Part shown: piece after piece, positions 46,735-58,284 of the stretch
How the letters are laid out: every line of letters starts with the position of its first letter
Position numbering within the stretch: the stretch's first letter is position 1
DNA from: Dasypus novemcinctus
Lineage: Eukaryota > Chordata > Mammalia > Cingulata > Dasypodidae
DNA length: 64,000 nucleotides
Assembly (NCBI RefSeq): GCF_030445035.2
Contig: NC_080683.1
Coordinates: 22,843,528 to 22,907,527, forward strand
Direction: 5' to 3'
Made by a program: the position numbers and the translations under genes
Notes under the pieces: model-generated
Seen by the model: only the letters and a program-made list of their open reading frames with translations
What the model was told of the DNA's origin: nothing
Database searches by the model: none

Positions 46735-46975
46735 TATTGAACATGTATTAGCTATCAGATAAAATGCTAGTTGCTGTGACATGTTCTTATACAGAATTCA
46801 AAGAACAACCCCAAAAGATACAATTTTAGCAGTTTTCCAGATGAAGAAAGAATACCTGGAGAAGTTACATAACTTACCCAAAATGGTACAACTATTAAGT
46901 ATGGGATTGGATTTTGGATTCACATCTGCTTGACTTTAAATAACTCATCTTTATATTATGCCACACTATTGCTTC
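46735..46975 (-). mobile_element. MIR SINE fragment
   Basis: Antisense MIR, including TTTTCCAGATGAAGAAAGAA, GAAGTTACATAACTTACCC and TTTATATTATGCCACACT. Confidence 0.7.
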
Positions 46976-46979
46976 AAAT

Positions 46980-48005
46980 AGGTTATCGAGTACAAATGAG
47001 TCAAATAGCGGTTTTGCCAAACCTCAAGTTACCTTTATTTTCTGAGGGTGAAAAGGGAAGAGTTTTGTGTGCATAGCATCTATCTAGCCCACTTTAGGAT
47101 TATTATTCAATATTAAGTTCAATAAAAACATTTAGTTTATTATCCTGGTTTTCATACCTAAAGTGATATTTAAACTTGGTTTCTAAATAATAAAAGGAGG
47201 GGAAAGTATATTAAAACTGTCAGCCTAGTGTTGATCCTTCCATTGAATACCAGCCATCTTCATCTGCCCTTCCCAGTGGAGACTCCACATTAGGAAAATG
47301 CATGGACTAAAAAGAACAATAAGGAAGGACTGTCTGGGCAGTAACTGCAAGCTTGACTCAGTCAATAAACCTCTCAGGAATAGTTATTTTAACAAAGTTG
47401 GACTGCTCTGAGAAAGAGTGGGGAGAGTGCCTATATTTGTATTGTGACTAAGTAAAAATAGGAAGAGACAATGATTTTTCCTTAAATGCAAGCCTCCCAC
47501 AGATTATCCAGGATCTCAGCTTACTTTGGGAAGTCTCAATTGAGGCAAAGGTTATTATGGTTTATGGAAATAGGAAAACACCACCTGGACCCTGCATTCT
47601 TACATAGGAACTGTTTTCAACCAGAAAAGCATTCTTTTATTTCTTAAAGTATTTTTAGCTGTAGGAATGGAGGAGCTGCCAATGCAAGGTGTCAGTGATT
47701 CAGCTTGCTCCAAATGATGGCGTCTAGGAAATAAGTCACAGGGCTACCTAGGAGGAATAATTTCATATTCTCACCTGCAATAACTTTCTTCATTTGACCA
47801 ATCTGATAGACACTTATTAGGAAAAAAAGGCAACAGTAAATGAACAAACAAATGCAGACCTCTAAATTTGCATATTTCTATTTGTATTAGATTGACCCCT
47901 GCCTACCATTTTCAACCTCATCATATCTATTTCTACAGACCAAACATAGTTTTTTTTTCCTGCAGTAAACGGAATGTATTCTGACTGCTTGCTCGCATTT
48001 TAGAG
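46980..48005. other. Unique DNA, no gene recognised
   Basis: No repeat or exon recognised. Confidence 0.4.
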
Positions 48006-48009
48006 TGTA

Positions 48010-48270
48010 TAATCTTACAGTGCTTATAATGTGCTAGGCACTTTCCTAAGTTTTATACATATATTAACTTATTTTATTCTCTCAATAACTTACCCTTTAC
48101 AGTAACTTATTATTACTCCTGCTTTTATTACCCCTATTTTACATATGAGAAAAATGAAGGCACAGGGTGGCAAGGAACTTGCTTAAAGTCATCCAGCTAA
48201 TAACAGGCCTCAATTCAAATTAAATGACTCTAGTTTCCAGATCCATCCTCCTAACCTTAAATTCTGCTTT
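48010..48270 (-). mobile_element. MIR SINE fragment
   Basis: Well-preserved antisense MIR: TATAATGTGCTAGGCACTTT, CCCTATTTTACATATGAG, AAGGCACAGGGTGG, GAACTTGCTTAAAGTCATCC. Confidence 0.85.
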
Positions 48271-48299
48271 TTAATTTTACCTTTTCTTTGCTTTATAGA

Positions 48300-48550
48300 A
48301 CTTTGCACCCTTCTAGGTCTGGCTAACACCCTCAACATTCAAAACCTAGCTCTGACATTGCATAATTATGGTAGTGCTTCCAGTGTAGGCGCCACAGTGT
48401 CTGTGACAGCTCATTGAGTTGTTGGTCTCCTCCATTAGACTATGAAATGCTCTACATTGGGGTAGTATTTATTCTTTTCTCCATCCCTATCACTAAGTCC
48501 AGCATATGGCACCTAATATGTATTAAATATTTGCTGAATGAACTAATATA
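48300..48550 (+). mobile_element. L2 3' end fragment
   Basis: ATTAGACTATGAAATGCTC, ATCACTAAGTCCAGCATATG and ATTAAATATTTGCTGAATG are plus-strand L2 terminal blocks. Confidence 0.65.
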
Positions 48551-48554
48551 GTAA

Positions 48555-48770
48555 GGAGGTGCATCTTTATTCATAAGGGAAATTGGTTAGTAATTTTCTT
48601 TTTTTGTGTGTGCCATCTTTAACTATCTTTGATATTTGGGTGATGTTGGCCTCATAGGATGAATTAGGAAGTCCTCTCTCCTCTTCAATTTTTGGGAAGA
48701 TTTTGAGCAGGATTGTTGTCAAATTCTCTTGGAATATTTGGCAATTTGGGTCTTTTAAAAATGGTTGTAG
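48555..48770 (-). mobile_element. L1 ORF2 fragment
   Basis: Antisense L1 reverse-transcriptase region: TTTATTCATAAGGGAAATTG, GATGTTGGCCTCATAGGATG, AATTAGGAAGTCCTCTC and TTTGGGAAGATTTTGAGCAG. It is a short internal piece without 3' UTR, and corresponds to the part of ORF2 that is deleted near 63415 in the larger antisense L1. Confidence 0.85.
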
Positions 48771-48789
48771 CTAAGGACTTCAGCTATCA

Positions 48790-49405
48790 TACACAAAAAC
48801 TAAATGAATTCTGTTGACATTCAGGTGATTCTCAGAAAAATGAGGACTATTTTTTTAATCTGTTGTGCAGTGTTTTCAACCTTAATCCTTAAAGTGTCAA
48901 ATTTCTATGTCTTTTTCTTTAAAAGGACAGCTACTCCTGGGATCTAAAAAAATGTTCTCTTTAGTTGGTACAGAAGGAAAGAATATCAACAAAACAAAAG
49001 CAGATATTTGTGACTATATTATATATGAAGAGAAACCTGGGGAGACTCTTTTTCATTTACTGACTGATTCAAAACTCTACATCTTTAAAGGAATTCTGAT
49101 TTCAAGACTGAGTTAAAATATCCTTTGTGTGGGCTCTGATGAAAGAAGTCAAGGTGATGGTTTTAGACAACATGACACTAAGTCAATAGCTTGTTTTGAA
49201 AACCAAGCTGATGCCAATGGCTTCTTTATAGTAAGTAGAGAATTCGGAGTCAATTGCTACAGAAGTGCCTATTCTCCACGTGGCTGTTCCTTCAATATCT
49301 CTTTCAGAGGTTTCTGCTCTTCAATTCCCTACTGAGAGTAGGAAAGCTACAGAATCCAGCAGTCTCAGGCTGGCTGCTTCTTCCCTTTTTCATTATGCAT
49401 ATGCT
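48790..49405. other. Unique DNA, no gene recognised
   Basis: Frames of 68-99 codons overlap in different phases. None shows a recognisable domain. Confidence 0.4.
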
Positions 49406-49409
49406 TCTG

Positions 49410-49665
49410 GAAAGAGCACAAGCTTCAGAATCAGAGCTGCAAAAACCTGACTTTGAATCCCAGCTGGGTCACCTTCAGAAAGTAACTCCTTCCTTTCCTT
49501 CTCCTTCCTCATTCTTCAACAAATCTATTAAGCCTCAAGTTTCTTTTCCATGAAACAAGACTCATATCAGGTATCTCTTAAGGTTGTCATGATGATAATA
49601 TACAGTATATGAATATAAAGTGTCCAACACAGTAAGGCACACCACAAAAAGTAATTAGTATCTCG
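49410..49665 (+). mobile_element. MIR SINE fragment
   Basis: Plus-strand MIR: GAGCACAAGCTTCAGAATCA, GACTTTGAATCCCAGCTGGG, CTCTTAAGGTTGTCATGATG and CCAACACAGTAAGGCACACC. Confidence 0.75.
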
Positions 49666-49669
49666 AATT

Positions 49670-50275
49670 GTCTAAGGTCATAAAGTCAGAACAGTCAATA
49701 TGTTAAGGTATGCTGATTTTATTCTCTGTTGGATGGGTGTGGTCTGGAATATCATTCCTGTAGGAACCATCAAGAAAATGGACTTCTAATCTACAAAACA
49801 GGCTGCTAGGCCTTTCCTCAAAACCTCACCCATGACTAAGAAAAAGTCAGGGAAACCCAAGGTACCCACAGTTACATCAAGAGAATATCATTTTCTACCC
49901 TGACTTTGTCTGAAGAGTTGTCATTCATTATAAGGGAGTACTTTTGCCTCTTTACTAGGGAGTCATACCCTGCCTAGGAATGTTAGATCATTGCGAAGTG
50001 ATAAACAGTATGTACAAGGGTGATAGAAGAGCTGGAAGATCATAAAGTGTGGGACAAACTGATTTTCATTTGTAACAGCTTAAATTCCTTGGTCGCTTCT
50101 CTGAACAGAATCACCAGCTCTATCTGCATTCTTCCCCACTTTTTCTCCTTCCCTTTTCCTTCTTTCTCTTTACCTTGTTTGACCTTGAAAACTTAGAGCA
50201 ACAACTGAGAAAATGATACAAGTTTCTGGGCAGATTAGGTAACCTGGAAAAGCCTACATTTTACAGTATAAAGGG
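49670..50275. other. Unique DNA, no gene recognised
   Basis: No feature recognised. Confidence 0.4.
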
Positions 50276-50279
50276 AACC

Positions 50280-51200
50280 TTCAGCCTCCTCATCTTTGTT
50301 CCTGTTTTCTCCTCCCTTCTCCCTGACATGGTGGATAATTGTCTTCTCTATGTCCCATTGTCTCTACCACTGCTTTGGCTGTTAGGTACTGGAACCTCCT
50401 CAGGATTCTTCATTATCCACTGCACCTTCCTATTGATATCAAACATGATCAGGCCACTCATATTTTAAAAAATAGAGCTTCCTAATCCCTAATCTTCCTA
50501 AAGATGCTATATTTTTCACTACTCTTTCACCATCCCTCCATACACCTCTTTTATACCTCTCTTCTAGAGTTCCTCTTCTTCCATTCACTACTCAAGCAAC
50601 TACGTTCTCAATTTAACCCCTTCTTTAACAAGAAAGATTTCGTTAAAGTCACCAATAATATCTATGACTTTAAATATAATGGGCATTTTTATCCTTTGTC
50701 TAATTTGACCCTTACCTCTTGACATACATAAAATATTAGAGATCCTCAGAGTTGAGTCCTAGCCCTTCCTTCTTCCCAGTCTGAGCTCTTTCTCTAGGAA
50801 AATTCATGTGCACAGCCCTAGATACAGGCTATACACCAATGAATACAATATCAAGCCTGAATTTCTCTGATTTTCACAGCCACAAAATATAATTGCCTTC
50901 TGGCTCGATATCATCACTATGACGCTTCTAATGAACTTCAAACTCAATGTTGAAAACAAAACTTATGATCTCGTTCCATGCCAACCTCTTCTTCTGATCC
51001 CATTTCAGTGAATAACATCATCAGAACCAAAGAATTACCTTGAAAAATTTCATTCCCCTATATCCAGGCCACCACCAGGCCCTAAAAACTGTGCTTTAAG
51101 TAGCTTTCCAACACAGCAGCTTCTGACCTTATACTTCTGAACCATAATCATTTACTCTTCTTTTGCTTCAGTAGAGTCCTAATTAATCTCTCTCTTCCTC
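50280..51200 (+). mobile_element. L2 reverse-transcriptase region, decayed
   Basis: Plus-strand order matches L2 ORF2: CCATTCACTACTCAAGCAAC, then AGTCACCAATAATATCTATG and TTTTTATCCTTTGTCTAATT (decayed RT block). Later, CACAGCCACAAAATAT and a GAACTTCAAACTCAATGTTG block correspond to the LKLN region, followed by TTTACTCTTCTTTTGC. No intact frame remains. Confidence 0.6.
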
Positions 51201-52089
51201 TCCTCCAAACGGTTCTCCATATTTCAACTAGAAAACCATAGTTTTCAAATATGTGGGTCTGAATACTCTGGCTGGATTTTTCACATGTGTACTAGTCACT
51301 CCATTTTTATCTTCCTCTTGCCTGGGAAAACAAACATTTCTAGAAAGCTGAAGTTACTTGAAAACACATTCTAATTAATTTACTCCTTTGGTAAAGGTAG
51401 CTCATTTATTGTTTGTTTACAATTGATTATATAATGTATATGAGGTAGAAGATTTTCGAAAAGTCATCTAACATGCCTAGAAATTTGGAACTATTGATTT
51501 TTTTAAAATGGAAGTAGTTTTCAATGTTTATTAAATGCTTATGTATTTTCTGGTAGGAGGGGCAAGATAGCAGCAAAGTGAGGAGCCCCAAGAGTTAGCT
51601 CATCCTATAGGGCAGTTAATAATCCTCAGAGCTATCTAAAGCACATGTTTAGGGGGACCAGGGCACCAGAAGACAATCCCTAAACATCCTTGACAGAATG
51701 GAAGGAGACTGCCCATCTGTATTGAAGATTCATGAGTAGAGCAGTCCATGCCAAGGAGGCTGGTGCCAATCCTCCACTGGTGGAGCAAGCCACCTCAGAA
51801 GCTAATCCCTGGCTGGAGTTGGAAGGTCCATTGCCCAAAAATGGGAGAGGAAGAGATGGTTGGACACCATCGTCAGCTACTGATTAGTAAATTCAGCTGG
51901 CTAAATATAAGCAGAAGAACAGCTAAAAATTGAACCTGTCCAACTCAGAAAGAGGCTGGTAGCCACCATTTTAACCCCACTGTTGTCAAAAGGAGAAACA
52001 GGGCTGATTGAAAATCACATTAATGTAGGGACCGGCTTCTTTCCACCCAGATCAGATTGTAGCTCTAGCCTAAACTCCAGTCCCACTTC

Positions 52090-52885
52090 TGGGCAGGGAA
52101 GAAGTTGGGAAGACCTGTACTAGCCTGCACAGATTGAGTAGTCAAACACTTGGGGCACCTTCCTAGCATTCCAATAGGTTAAGAGAGGAGCTGTTTTCTC
52201 TGACTCTCTGGGCAACTGCAAAAGTTTTGACCGGTACAGACTGATTTGTTGAGCACCTTCAATATCATCCCCCACCACCACCACCACCATAGGAGAGGGA
52301 GGTCTGTGTTTTTTCAGTTTCTGTGGGCAACTAACTGCAGGTGCTTTCAGTCCACACAGACTGGATACTCAGACACCTATAGCTCCATCCTATCCCCATT
52401 AGAAAAGGAGGAGGCTGATGTTTCCTCAGCCTCTCTGGGCAACTACAGGTACTTTTGACCTGCAAGACTTGACTGTTGGGTGCCTGTGGTATCATCCCCA
52501 CCCCTTAAATGGCAGAAGGGACAATATTTCTTCAGACTTTCAGGAAAATTGCAGGTGCTTTTGACCCACATGGATTAGATTGCTGATCACTCTAGAGGGC
52601 CCATCCCCCTGGCAAGAGAGGAGAGAACCCAGTGCTACATCAGTCTACCTGGCCAACTACAGTTACTTTTGATCTATACAACTTAGTTTGCTAGCCAAAC
52701 CTAAAGCTCCATCCCCAGCCCAGGAAGGGAGGAAGGGTATGAAGATTCATCAGTCTCTCTCAGCAACTACAGATCTTATTGGTCTGCACGGTTTGGATTA
52801 CTGCACACAGCTGCAGCTTTGTCCCTACCCCTGGTAAAGGAGAAAGGTGGGAGAAACTTCATTGGTTCCTGGGGCAATGCAAGTA
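52090..52885 (+). repeat. L1 5' UTR tandem monomers, about 7 x 110 bp
   Basis: Repeated units carry a GGGCAACTACAGGTGCTTTT-like motif, then a CAGACTG/TGGATT block, a GCTCCATCCCCA block and a GGAGAGG-rich end. Unit anchors fall at about 52090, 52210, 52325, 52437, 52542, 52650, 52760 and 52871, spaced 105-120 bp. Units are about 60-75% alike by eye. The position just upstream of ORF1 is that of promoter monomers in other mammalian L1s. Confidence 0.85.
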
Positions 52886-53053
52886 GCATCAGCCTCTAGA
52901 GTTCACATCCTCAGATCCTACTACACACCTAGCAAGGAAGAAAGGGCAAGAAAGCCATTAACTAAAGAGAGAAACTGCACATCTAGTAAGACAGTTGTGA
53001 AAGCACCAACAAAAAATTACAATCCATACTAAGAAAGAGGAAAATATAGTCCA

Positions 53054-53912
53054 TGGAAAGGAACAAGATGAGCCTCCAGATGACATAAAGGAGTTGAGAC
53101 AACTAATGATAGAGATTCAAACAAGTCTCCTAAATAAATTAAAAACATGTCTAAGGAAATTAAGGATATTATGAAGACCCTGGGTTAGCACAAAGAAGAA
53201 ATTGAAAACGTACATAGAAAAATAGAAGATCTTATGGGAATAAAAGGCACAATAAGTGAAATTTAAAAATACACCGGACATATATAATATCAGATTTGTG
53301 GAAGAAGAAAAGATCAGTAAGTTCGAAGACAGAGCCTCATAAAACTAACATACAAGAGAATAGATGTAGAAAAGAATGGGTAAAAAATTAAACAGGGTGT
53401 CAGGGAATTAAATGACAGCAAGAGACATGCAAACATATATGTCATGGGTGTCCCAGGAGGGGAATAACAGAGAAAAGAAGCAGAAGGAATATTTGAAGAA
53501 ATAATGGTTGAAAATTTCCCAACTCTATTGAAGGAAATAGATATCCATGTCCAAGAAGCACAATGTATTCCCATCCAAATAAATCTGAATAGACCTACTT
53601 CAAGACACTTACTAATTAGAATGTCAAGTGTCAAAGACAAAGAGAATTCTGAGACAAGCAAGAGAGAAGTGGTGTAGCACATAAATGGTATACCCAATAA
53701 AATTAAGTGTTCATTTCTCATCAGAAACCACGGAGGCAAGAAGCAGTGGTATGATATATTTAAGATACTTCAAGAGAACAAATGTTAACAAAGAATTTTA
53801 TATCTGGCAAGACTGTCTTTCAAAAATGAGGATGAGTTTAGAATATTCACAGATAAATAGAAACTGAGAGAATTTGTAACCAAGAGAACAGCTTTGGAGG
53901 AAATACTAAAGT
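53054..53912 (+). pseudogene. L1 ORF1 remnant
   Basis: L1 ORF1 encodes an RNA-binding trimeric chaperone. The start context is ATGGAAAGGAACAAGATGAG. A lysine/glutamate-rich coiled-coil remnant is followed by an RRM-type block (VMGVPGGE near 53443), an ENFPTLLKEIDIHVQEAQ block near 53509, a SETTEARSSG block near 53720 and a terminal LREFVTKRTALEEILK near 53860. At least three in-frame stops and a frameshift near 53740 destroy the frame. Confidence 0.85.
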
Positions 53913-54009
53913 GAGTGCAATAGCTTGAAATGAAAAGATGGAGAGAGAGGCTTAGAAGGGACCCTAGAAATGAAGACTATCTCAGTAAAAGTGCAAGAAT
54001 GGTGATGAA

Positions 54010-56720
54010 AAAAAATGACAGAAATAAATCTAAAAGTCAAAATAGGTCAAGTAAGAACTGCCTTTATAGTAATAACATTGAATGTTAATGGATTAAGCCC
54101 CCCCAATCAAAAGAAACAGACTTGCAGAATGGATAAAAAAATATGAGCCTTCTGTATGCTGTCTACAAGTGACCCACTATGGACCAAAACATACCAATAG
54201 ATTGAAAATGAAAGGCTGGAAAAAGATATTCCAAGCACGCAGTAACAAAACAAAACAAAATAACAAGCTGAAGCAGGTATATTTATATTGAATAAAAAAG
54301 ACTTTAAAAGCAAAATTGTTATTACAGACAAGTAAGGACATTATATATTAATAAAAGGGGTAATCAACAAGAAGAAATAACAATAATAAATGTATATGAA
54401 TTTAACCAGGTTGCCCCATATTACATGAGGGAAACACTGGCAACACTAAAGGGAGAAATAGATCTCTCTACAATAATAGCTCAAGACTTCAATACACCAC
54501 ACTCAGCATTGGAAAGAATATTTGGGCAAAGGATCAATAAAAGAACAGAGAATTGAAAAATATGATAAATGGATCAAACTTAATAGACACATACAGAAAA
54601 CTGCATCCCAAAACAGTAAGATATACATCCTTCTCAAGTGCTTATGGATCTTTCTCCAGGATAGACCATACATTAGGTCACAAAACAATTCTCATTAAAT
54701 TAAACAATATCAAAACTATACAAAGCACTTCTATGAGCATTATTGAATAAAGCTGAGACTCAACAATAGGAAGAAAAGGAGAAAATTCACAAATATATGG
54801 AGATTAAACAATACACTCAAATAATCAGTGGATCAAAGAAAAATTGAGAGAAATCAATAAATATGTTGAGATGAATGAAAATAAGAACACAGCATGAACC
54901 CATGGGATGTAGTGAAGACAGTACTGAGAGTGAAATTCACACTCTTCAATGCTTACATTAAAAAAGGATAAAAGGTTAAAATCAATGACTTAACTATATA
55001 GCTGGAGAAACTAGAAAAAGAACAACAAACTATTCCCAAAGCAAGAAGAAGGAATGAAATAAAGATCAAAACAAAAAAATGAAATTGAGAGCAAAAATAA
55101 ATAGAGAATTAACAAAACCAAAAGCTGGTTCTTTAAGAAGATTAACAAAATTGGCAAACTCTTAGCTAGACTGACAAAAAAAATAAAAGAGAGAAAATGC
55201 AAATAAGTAAAATGAAAAATGGAAACAGGGACATTTTCACTGATCCCACAGAAATTTTTAAAAAAGTCAAAAGAGGATATTATGAATAATTGTAGTGTGG
55301 CATCAAACAAGACAATGTAGATGAAATGGAAAAATGTCTAGGAACATACAAACCACCTACATTGACCCTTGAAGAAACAGAAGACCTCAACAAATCAATC
55401 ACAATTAAAGAGACTAAAGCAATCACCAAACAACTCCCCAAAATGAAAAGCCCAGGATCAGATAGTTTCACACATTAATTCTACAGGCATTCAAATAAGA
55501 TATTTAATACCAATCTTGCTCAAGCTCTTCCAAAAAATTGAACAAGAAGGAACACTACCGAACTAATTCTATGAAGCCAATAGCACTCTAATACCAAAGC
55601 CAGATAAAGATATTACAAAAAAACAAAATTACAGACCTATTTCCCCTATGAATGTGGATGCAAAAATTCTCAATAAAGCACTTGCTAATTGAATCCAACA
55701 ATACATTAAAAGAATAATTCATCATAGTCAATTGGGTTTTAGAGCAGGCATGCAAGGATGGTTCAACACAGGAAAATCAATCAGTATAATATACTATATT
55801 AATAAATCAAAGAAGAAAAATCACATGATCCTATTGATTGCACGGAAAAGCCATATGATAAAATACAGCATCCTTTCTTGATAAAAAAACATACCGCAAA
55901 AGACAGGAATTGAAGAAAACTTTCTCAGCATGATAAAGGCCATATATGAAAAACCTACGCTAACAGTGTACTCAATGGTGAAAAACTGAAAACCTTCCCA
56001 CTGAGATCAGGAACAAGACAAAGATGTCTGCTTTCACCACTGTTGTTCAATTTAGTGCTAGAGGTTCTAGTTAGAGCAATCAGGGAAGAAAAGAAATAAA
56101 GGCATCCAAATTGGAAAGGAAGAAGTAAAACTTACACAATTCACAGATGAAATGAGCCTATGTCTAGAAAGTTCTGAAAAGTATACAACAAAGCTGCTAG
56201 AGCTAATGAACAATTTCAACAGAGTGGCAGGATACAAGATTAATATGTAAAAATCCACAGTGTTTCTCTACACTAGTAATGTGCAATCTGAGGATGCCAT
56301 TAGGAAAAAAAGCCCATTTGCAATAGCAACTAAAAGAACCAAATATTTAGCAATAAACTTTACTGAGGACATAAAGCACTTGTTTTCAGAAAATTACAAT
56401 GCATTGTTAAAACATATTTTTAAAAGACCTAAATAAATGGAAGAGCATCCAGTGCTCATGGATTAGAGACTAAATATTGTTATGATGTCAATTTTACCCA
56501 AATTGGTATACAGATTCAATGCAATACTAATTCCACCAGCATTTTAAAAATAAATGGAAAACACAATTACCAATTTTATTAGAAAGGATAAGGGACCATG
56601 AATAGCCAGAAACATCTAACATCTTTAAAAAGGAAGAACAAATTTGGAGGACTCTCACTTCTGGACTTCAAACAGTATTACCTAGCTAGTGGTAAAAACA
56701 CCATGGTACTGGCATAAAAA
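54010..56720 (+). pseudogene. L1 ORF2 remnant (endonuclease and RT), C-terminally deleted
   Basis: ORF2 encodes the endonuclease and reverse transcriptase used for target-primed insertion. The endonuclease begins with ITLNVNGLSPPIKRNRLAEW (near 54065). RT blocks lie around 55380-56360, including [15 protein letters not shown] near 55737 and a [18 protein letters not shown] block near 56020. The catalytic motif reads F-T-D-E (56140-56151) instead of F-A-D-D. Several stops and frameshifts are present. The C-terminal domain after about 56720 is missing. Confidence 0.88.
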
Positions 56721-56749
56721 TAAACTTAATTAACTTGACTATAAAAATG

Positions 56750-57290
56750 TTGAAATGGATGGAGTTGATGGTTACACATTATAGTAAGTAGAACTAATGC
56801 AGCTGGTTTATAAATGGGATTGTGGCTGGAAAGGGTAATCTAGGGGTGTAAATGTCATTTGAAAGACATATAGAGAATAATGTAGGGACTGAATAGCATA
56901 GTGAACCCAGAGGTGGATGAGAATTGTGATTAATAGAACAAATATAAGAGTGGTCTTCTATGTAATAGAACAAATGTACATCACTATTGCAAGGTGGTAG
57001 GAATGGGAAAAACACAATTAATGTAACCTATGGATAATACTTAACAGCAGTACTGTAATATCCTTGCATCAATGCCAAAGATGTACTGTGTTAATAATAG
57101 GGAGGTATGGAAAAAATATACCAACTATATGCTATAGATCATAGTTAGTGGTAATATTTTGATGATATTATAATCTGTAACATATGTTCCACAATGTAGT
57201 GTGTTGATGGAAGACTGTTGTACAGGAAGTCCACATTTGTGCATGGTTGTTTTCTAAGTTCACAGCCTCTCTAATAAAAATATATTTTAA
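56750..57290 (+). mobile_element. 3' UTR of the sense L1
   Basis: Starts near GAACTAATGCAGCTGG, includes GGGTAATCTAGGGGTGTAAA and ATAATGTAGGGACTGAATAG, and ends at AATAAAAATATATTTTAAAA. It belongs to the same element as 51541-57305 and directly follows truncated ORF2. It is of a different subfamily type from the antisense 3' UTRs at 5270, 40541 and 59690. Confidence 0.75.
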
Positions 57291-57305
57291 AAACATATAT
57301 TTTCT

Positions 57306-57866
57306 TTTGCTTCTGCTTTATTTTAGGCACATTTCCAAGTATTAAACCAAAAGAGTTTGAAGCACTTCTATAATTACTACTTTACCTTTACAATGCAAAA
57401 CTTAGTGACCATTTTCATCAGAAAATATACTATAGCAAGTGCTAATTATTATATCTTTATTATTTTGCATAAATGGTCCTACTTTATGTTTAGATTAACC
57501 TTCCCCATGATCAATTTACCTGAAACTTATCCTGAAGAATTGGGACAGAATTTTAATCACTCATTCATTTACCCATCAATTATAAACTAATTGTGTCCCA
57601 TTGTGTCCTAGTAGAACTGGTGTGAGATAGAAAATCAAGGAATCAGATAAGAAAGGAATGTGTCATGGATCTCACTCATGATCTGGTTCTGGAAAGAAAA
57701 CATAACACATAAATTATATGCATGTAATTATAGTGATAGATAGATAGATAGATAGATGATAGATAGACAGATAATGGAAGAGAGAGGGCTGAATGCCGAA
57801 ATGGATTGTGTAAAAAAAATTATAAATAGTAGATAGGAAAAATAGAGAGACCAACAAAGACTTCAA
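57306..57866. other. Unique DNA with a (GATA)n microsatellite
   Basis: No gene recognised. GATA repeats lie at about 57735-57773, interrupted by GATGATA and GACA units. Confidence 0.6.
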
Positions 57867-57879
57867 GAGAAAGGTAATT

Positions 57880-58196
57880 TTTTTTTTTTTAAGATTTATT
57901 TATTTATTTTTAATTCCTCCCACTCCCCCGTTTGTCTGTTCTCTGTGTCTATTTGCTGTTGTCCGCAGTGGCACGAGAAGTGTGGGCGGTGCCATTCCTG
58001 TACAGGCTAGGCTGCACTTTCTTTAGCGCTGGGTGGCTCTCCTTATGGGCGCACTCCTACGCAGCAGGGCTCTCCTTGCACGCATCAGCACTGCGCCTGG
58101 GCCAGCTCCACACAGGTCAAGGAGGCCCCGGGTTTAAACTGCGGACTTCCCATGTGGTAGACGGAAGCCCTAACCACTGGGTCAAGGCCGTTTCCC
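57880..58196 (-). mobile_element. DAS-type SINE, antisense, shortened body
   Basis: Poly-T and TTTATTTATTTATTTTTAATT tail, GC-rich body, tRNA head at the right (B-box complement GGGTTTAAACTGCGG near 58131). The perfect 13-bp duplication GAGAAAGGTAATT lies at 57867-57879 and 58197-58209. At about 317 bp it lacks roughly 50-100 bp of body relative to the full-length copies; the gap lies around GCACTCCTACGCAGCAGGG (58050). Confidence 0.95.
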
Positions 58197-58284
58197 GAGA
58201 AAGGTAATTCTTGAGCTAGGCCTTAAATGATTTAGAGATATTCTGTGTAAGTGAAAAATTTCAAGTCGTGGTGAGGGTGGCATG

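Larger units (their letters stand above)
51541..57305 (+). mobile_element. Near full-length L1 retrotransposon, inactive
   Basis: L1 with 5' UTR (51552-about 53050), ORF1 remnant, ORF2 remnant and 3' UTR ending with AATAAA (57273-57278) and a short A-rich tail. Candidate target duplication AT(G/A)TATTTTCT at 51541-51551 and 57295-57305 (10 of 11). The 5' end GGAGGGGCAAGATAGCAGC is the expected L1 start. ORF2 stops short: coding sequence runs to about 56720 and then joins a 3' UTR (GAACTAATGCAGCTGG onward), so the C-terminal third of ORF2 is deleted. Numerous stops and frameshifts make it non-functional. Confidence 0.9.

Noticed and set aside
52090..52885. CRISPR-like array (regular repeats)
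   Set aside because: Units are adjacent degenerate monomers without constant repeat and unique spacer pattern, and they sit in an L1 5' UTR.
53314..53739. 141-codon minus-strand frame
   Set aside because: Antisense shadow of the L1 ORF1 remnant.
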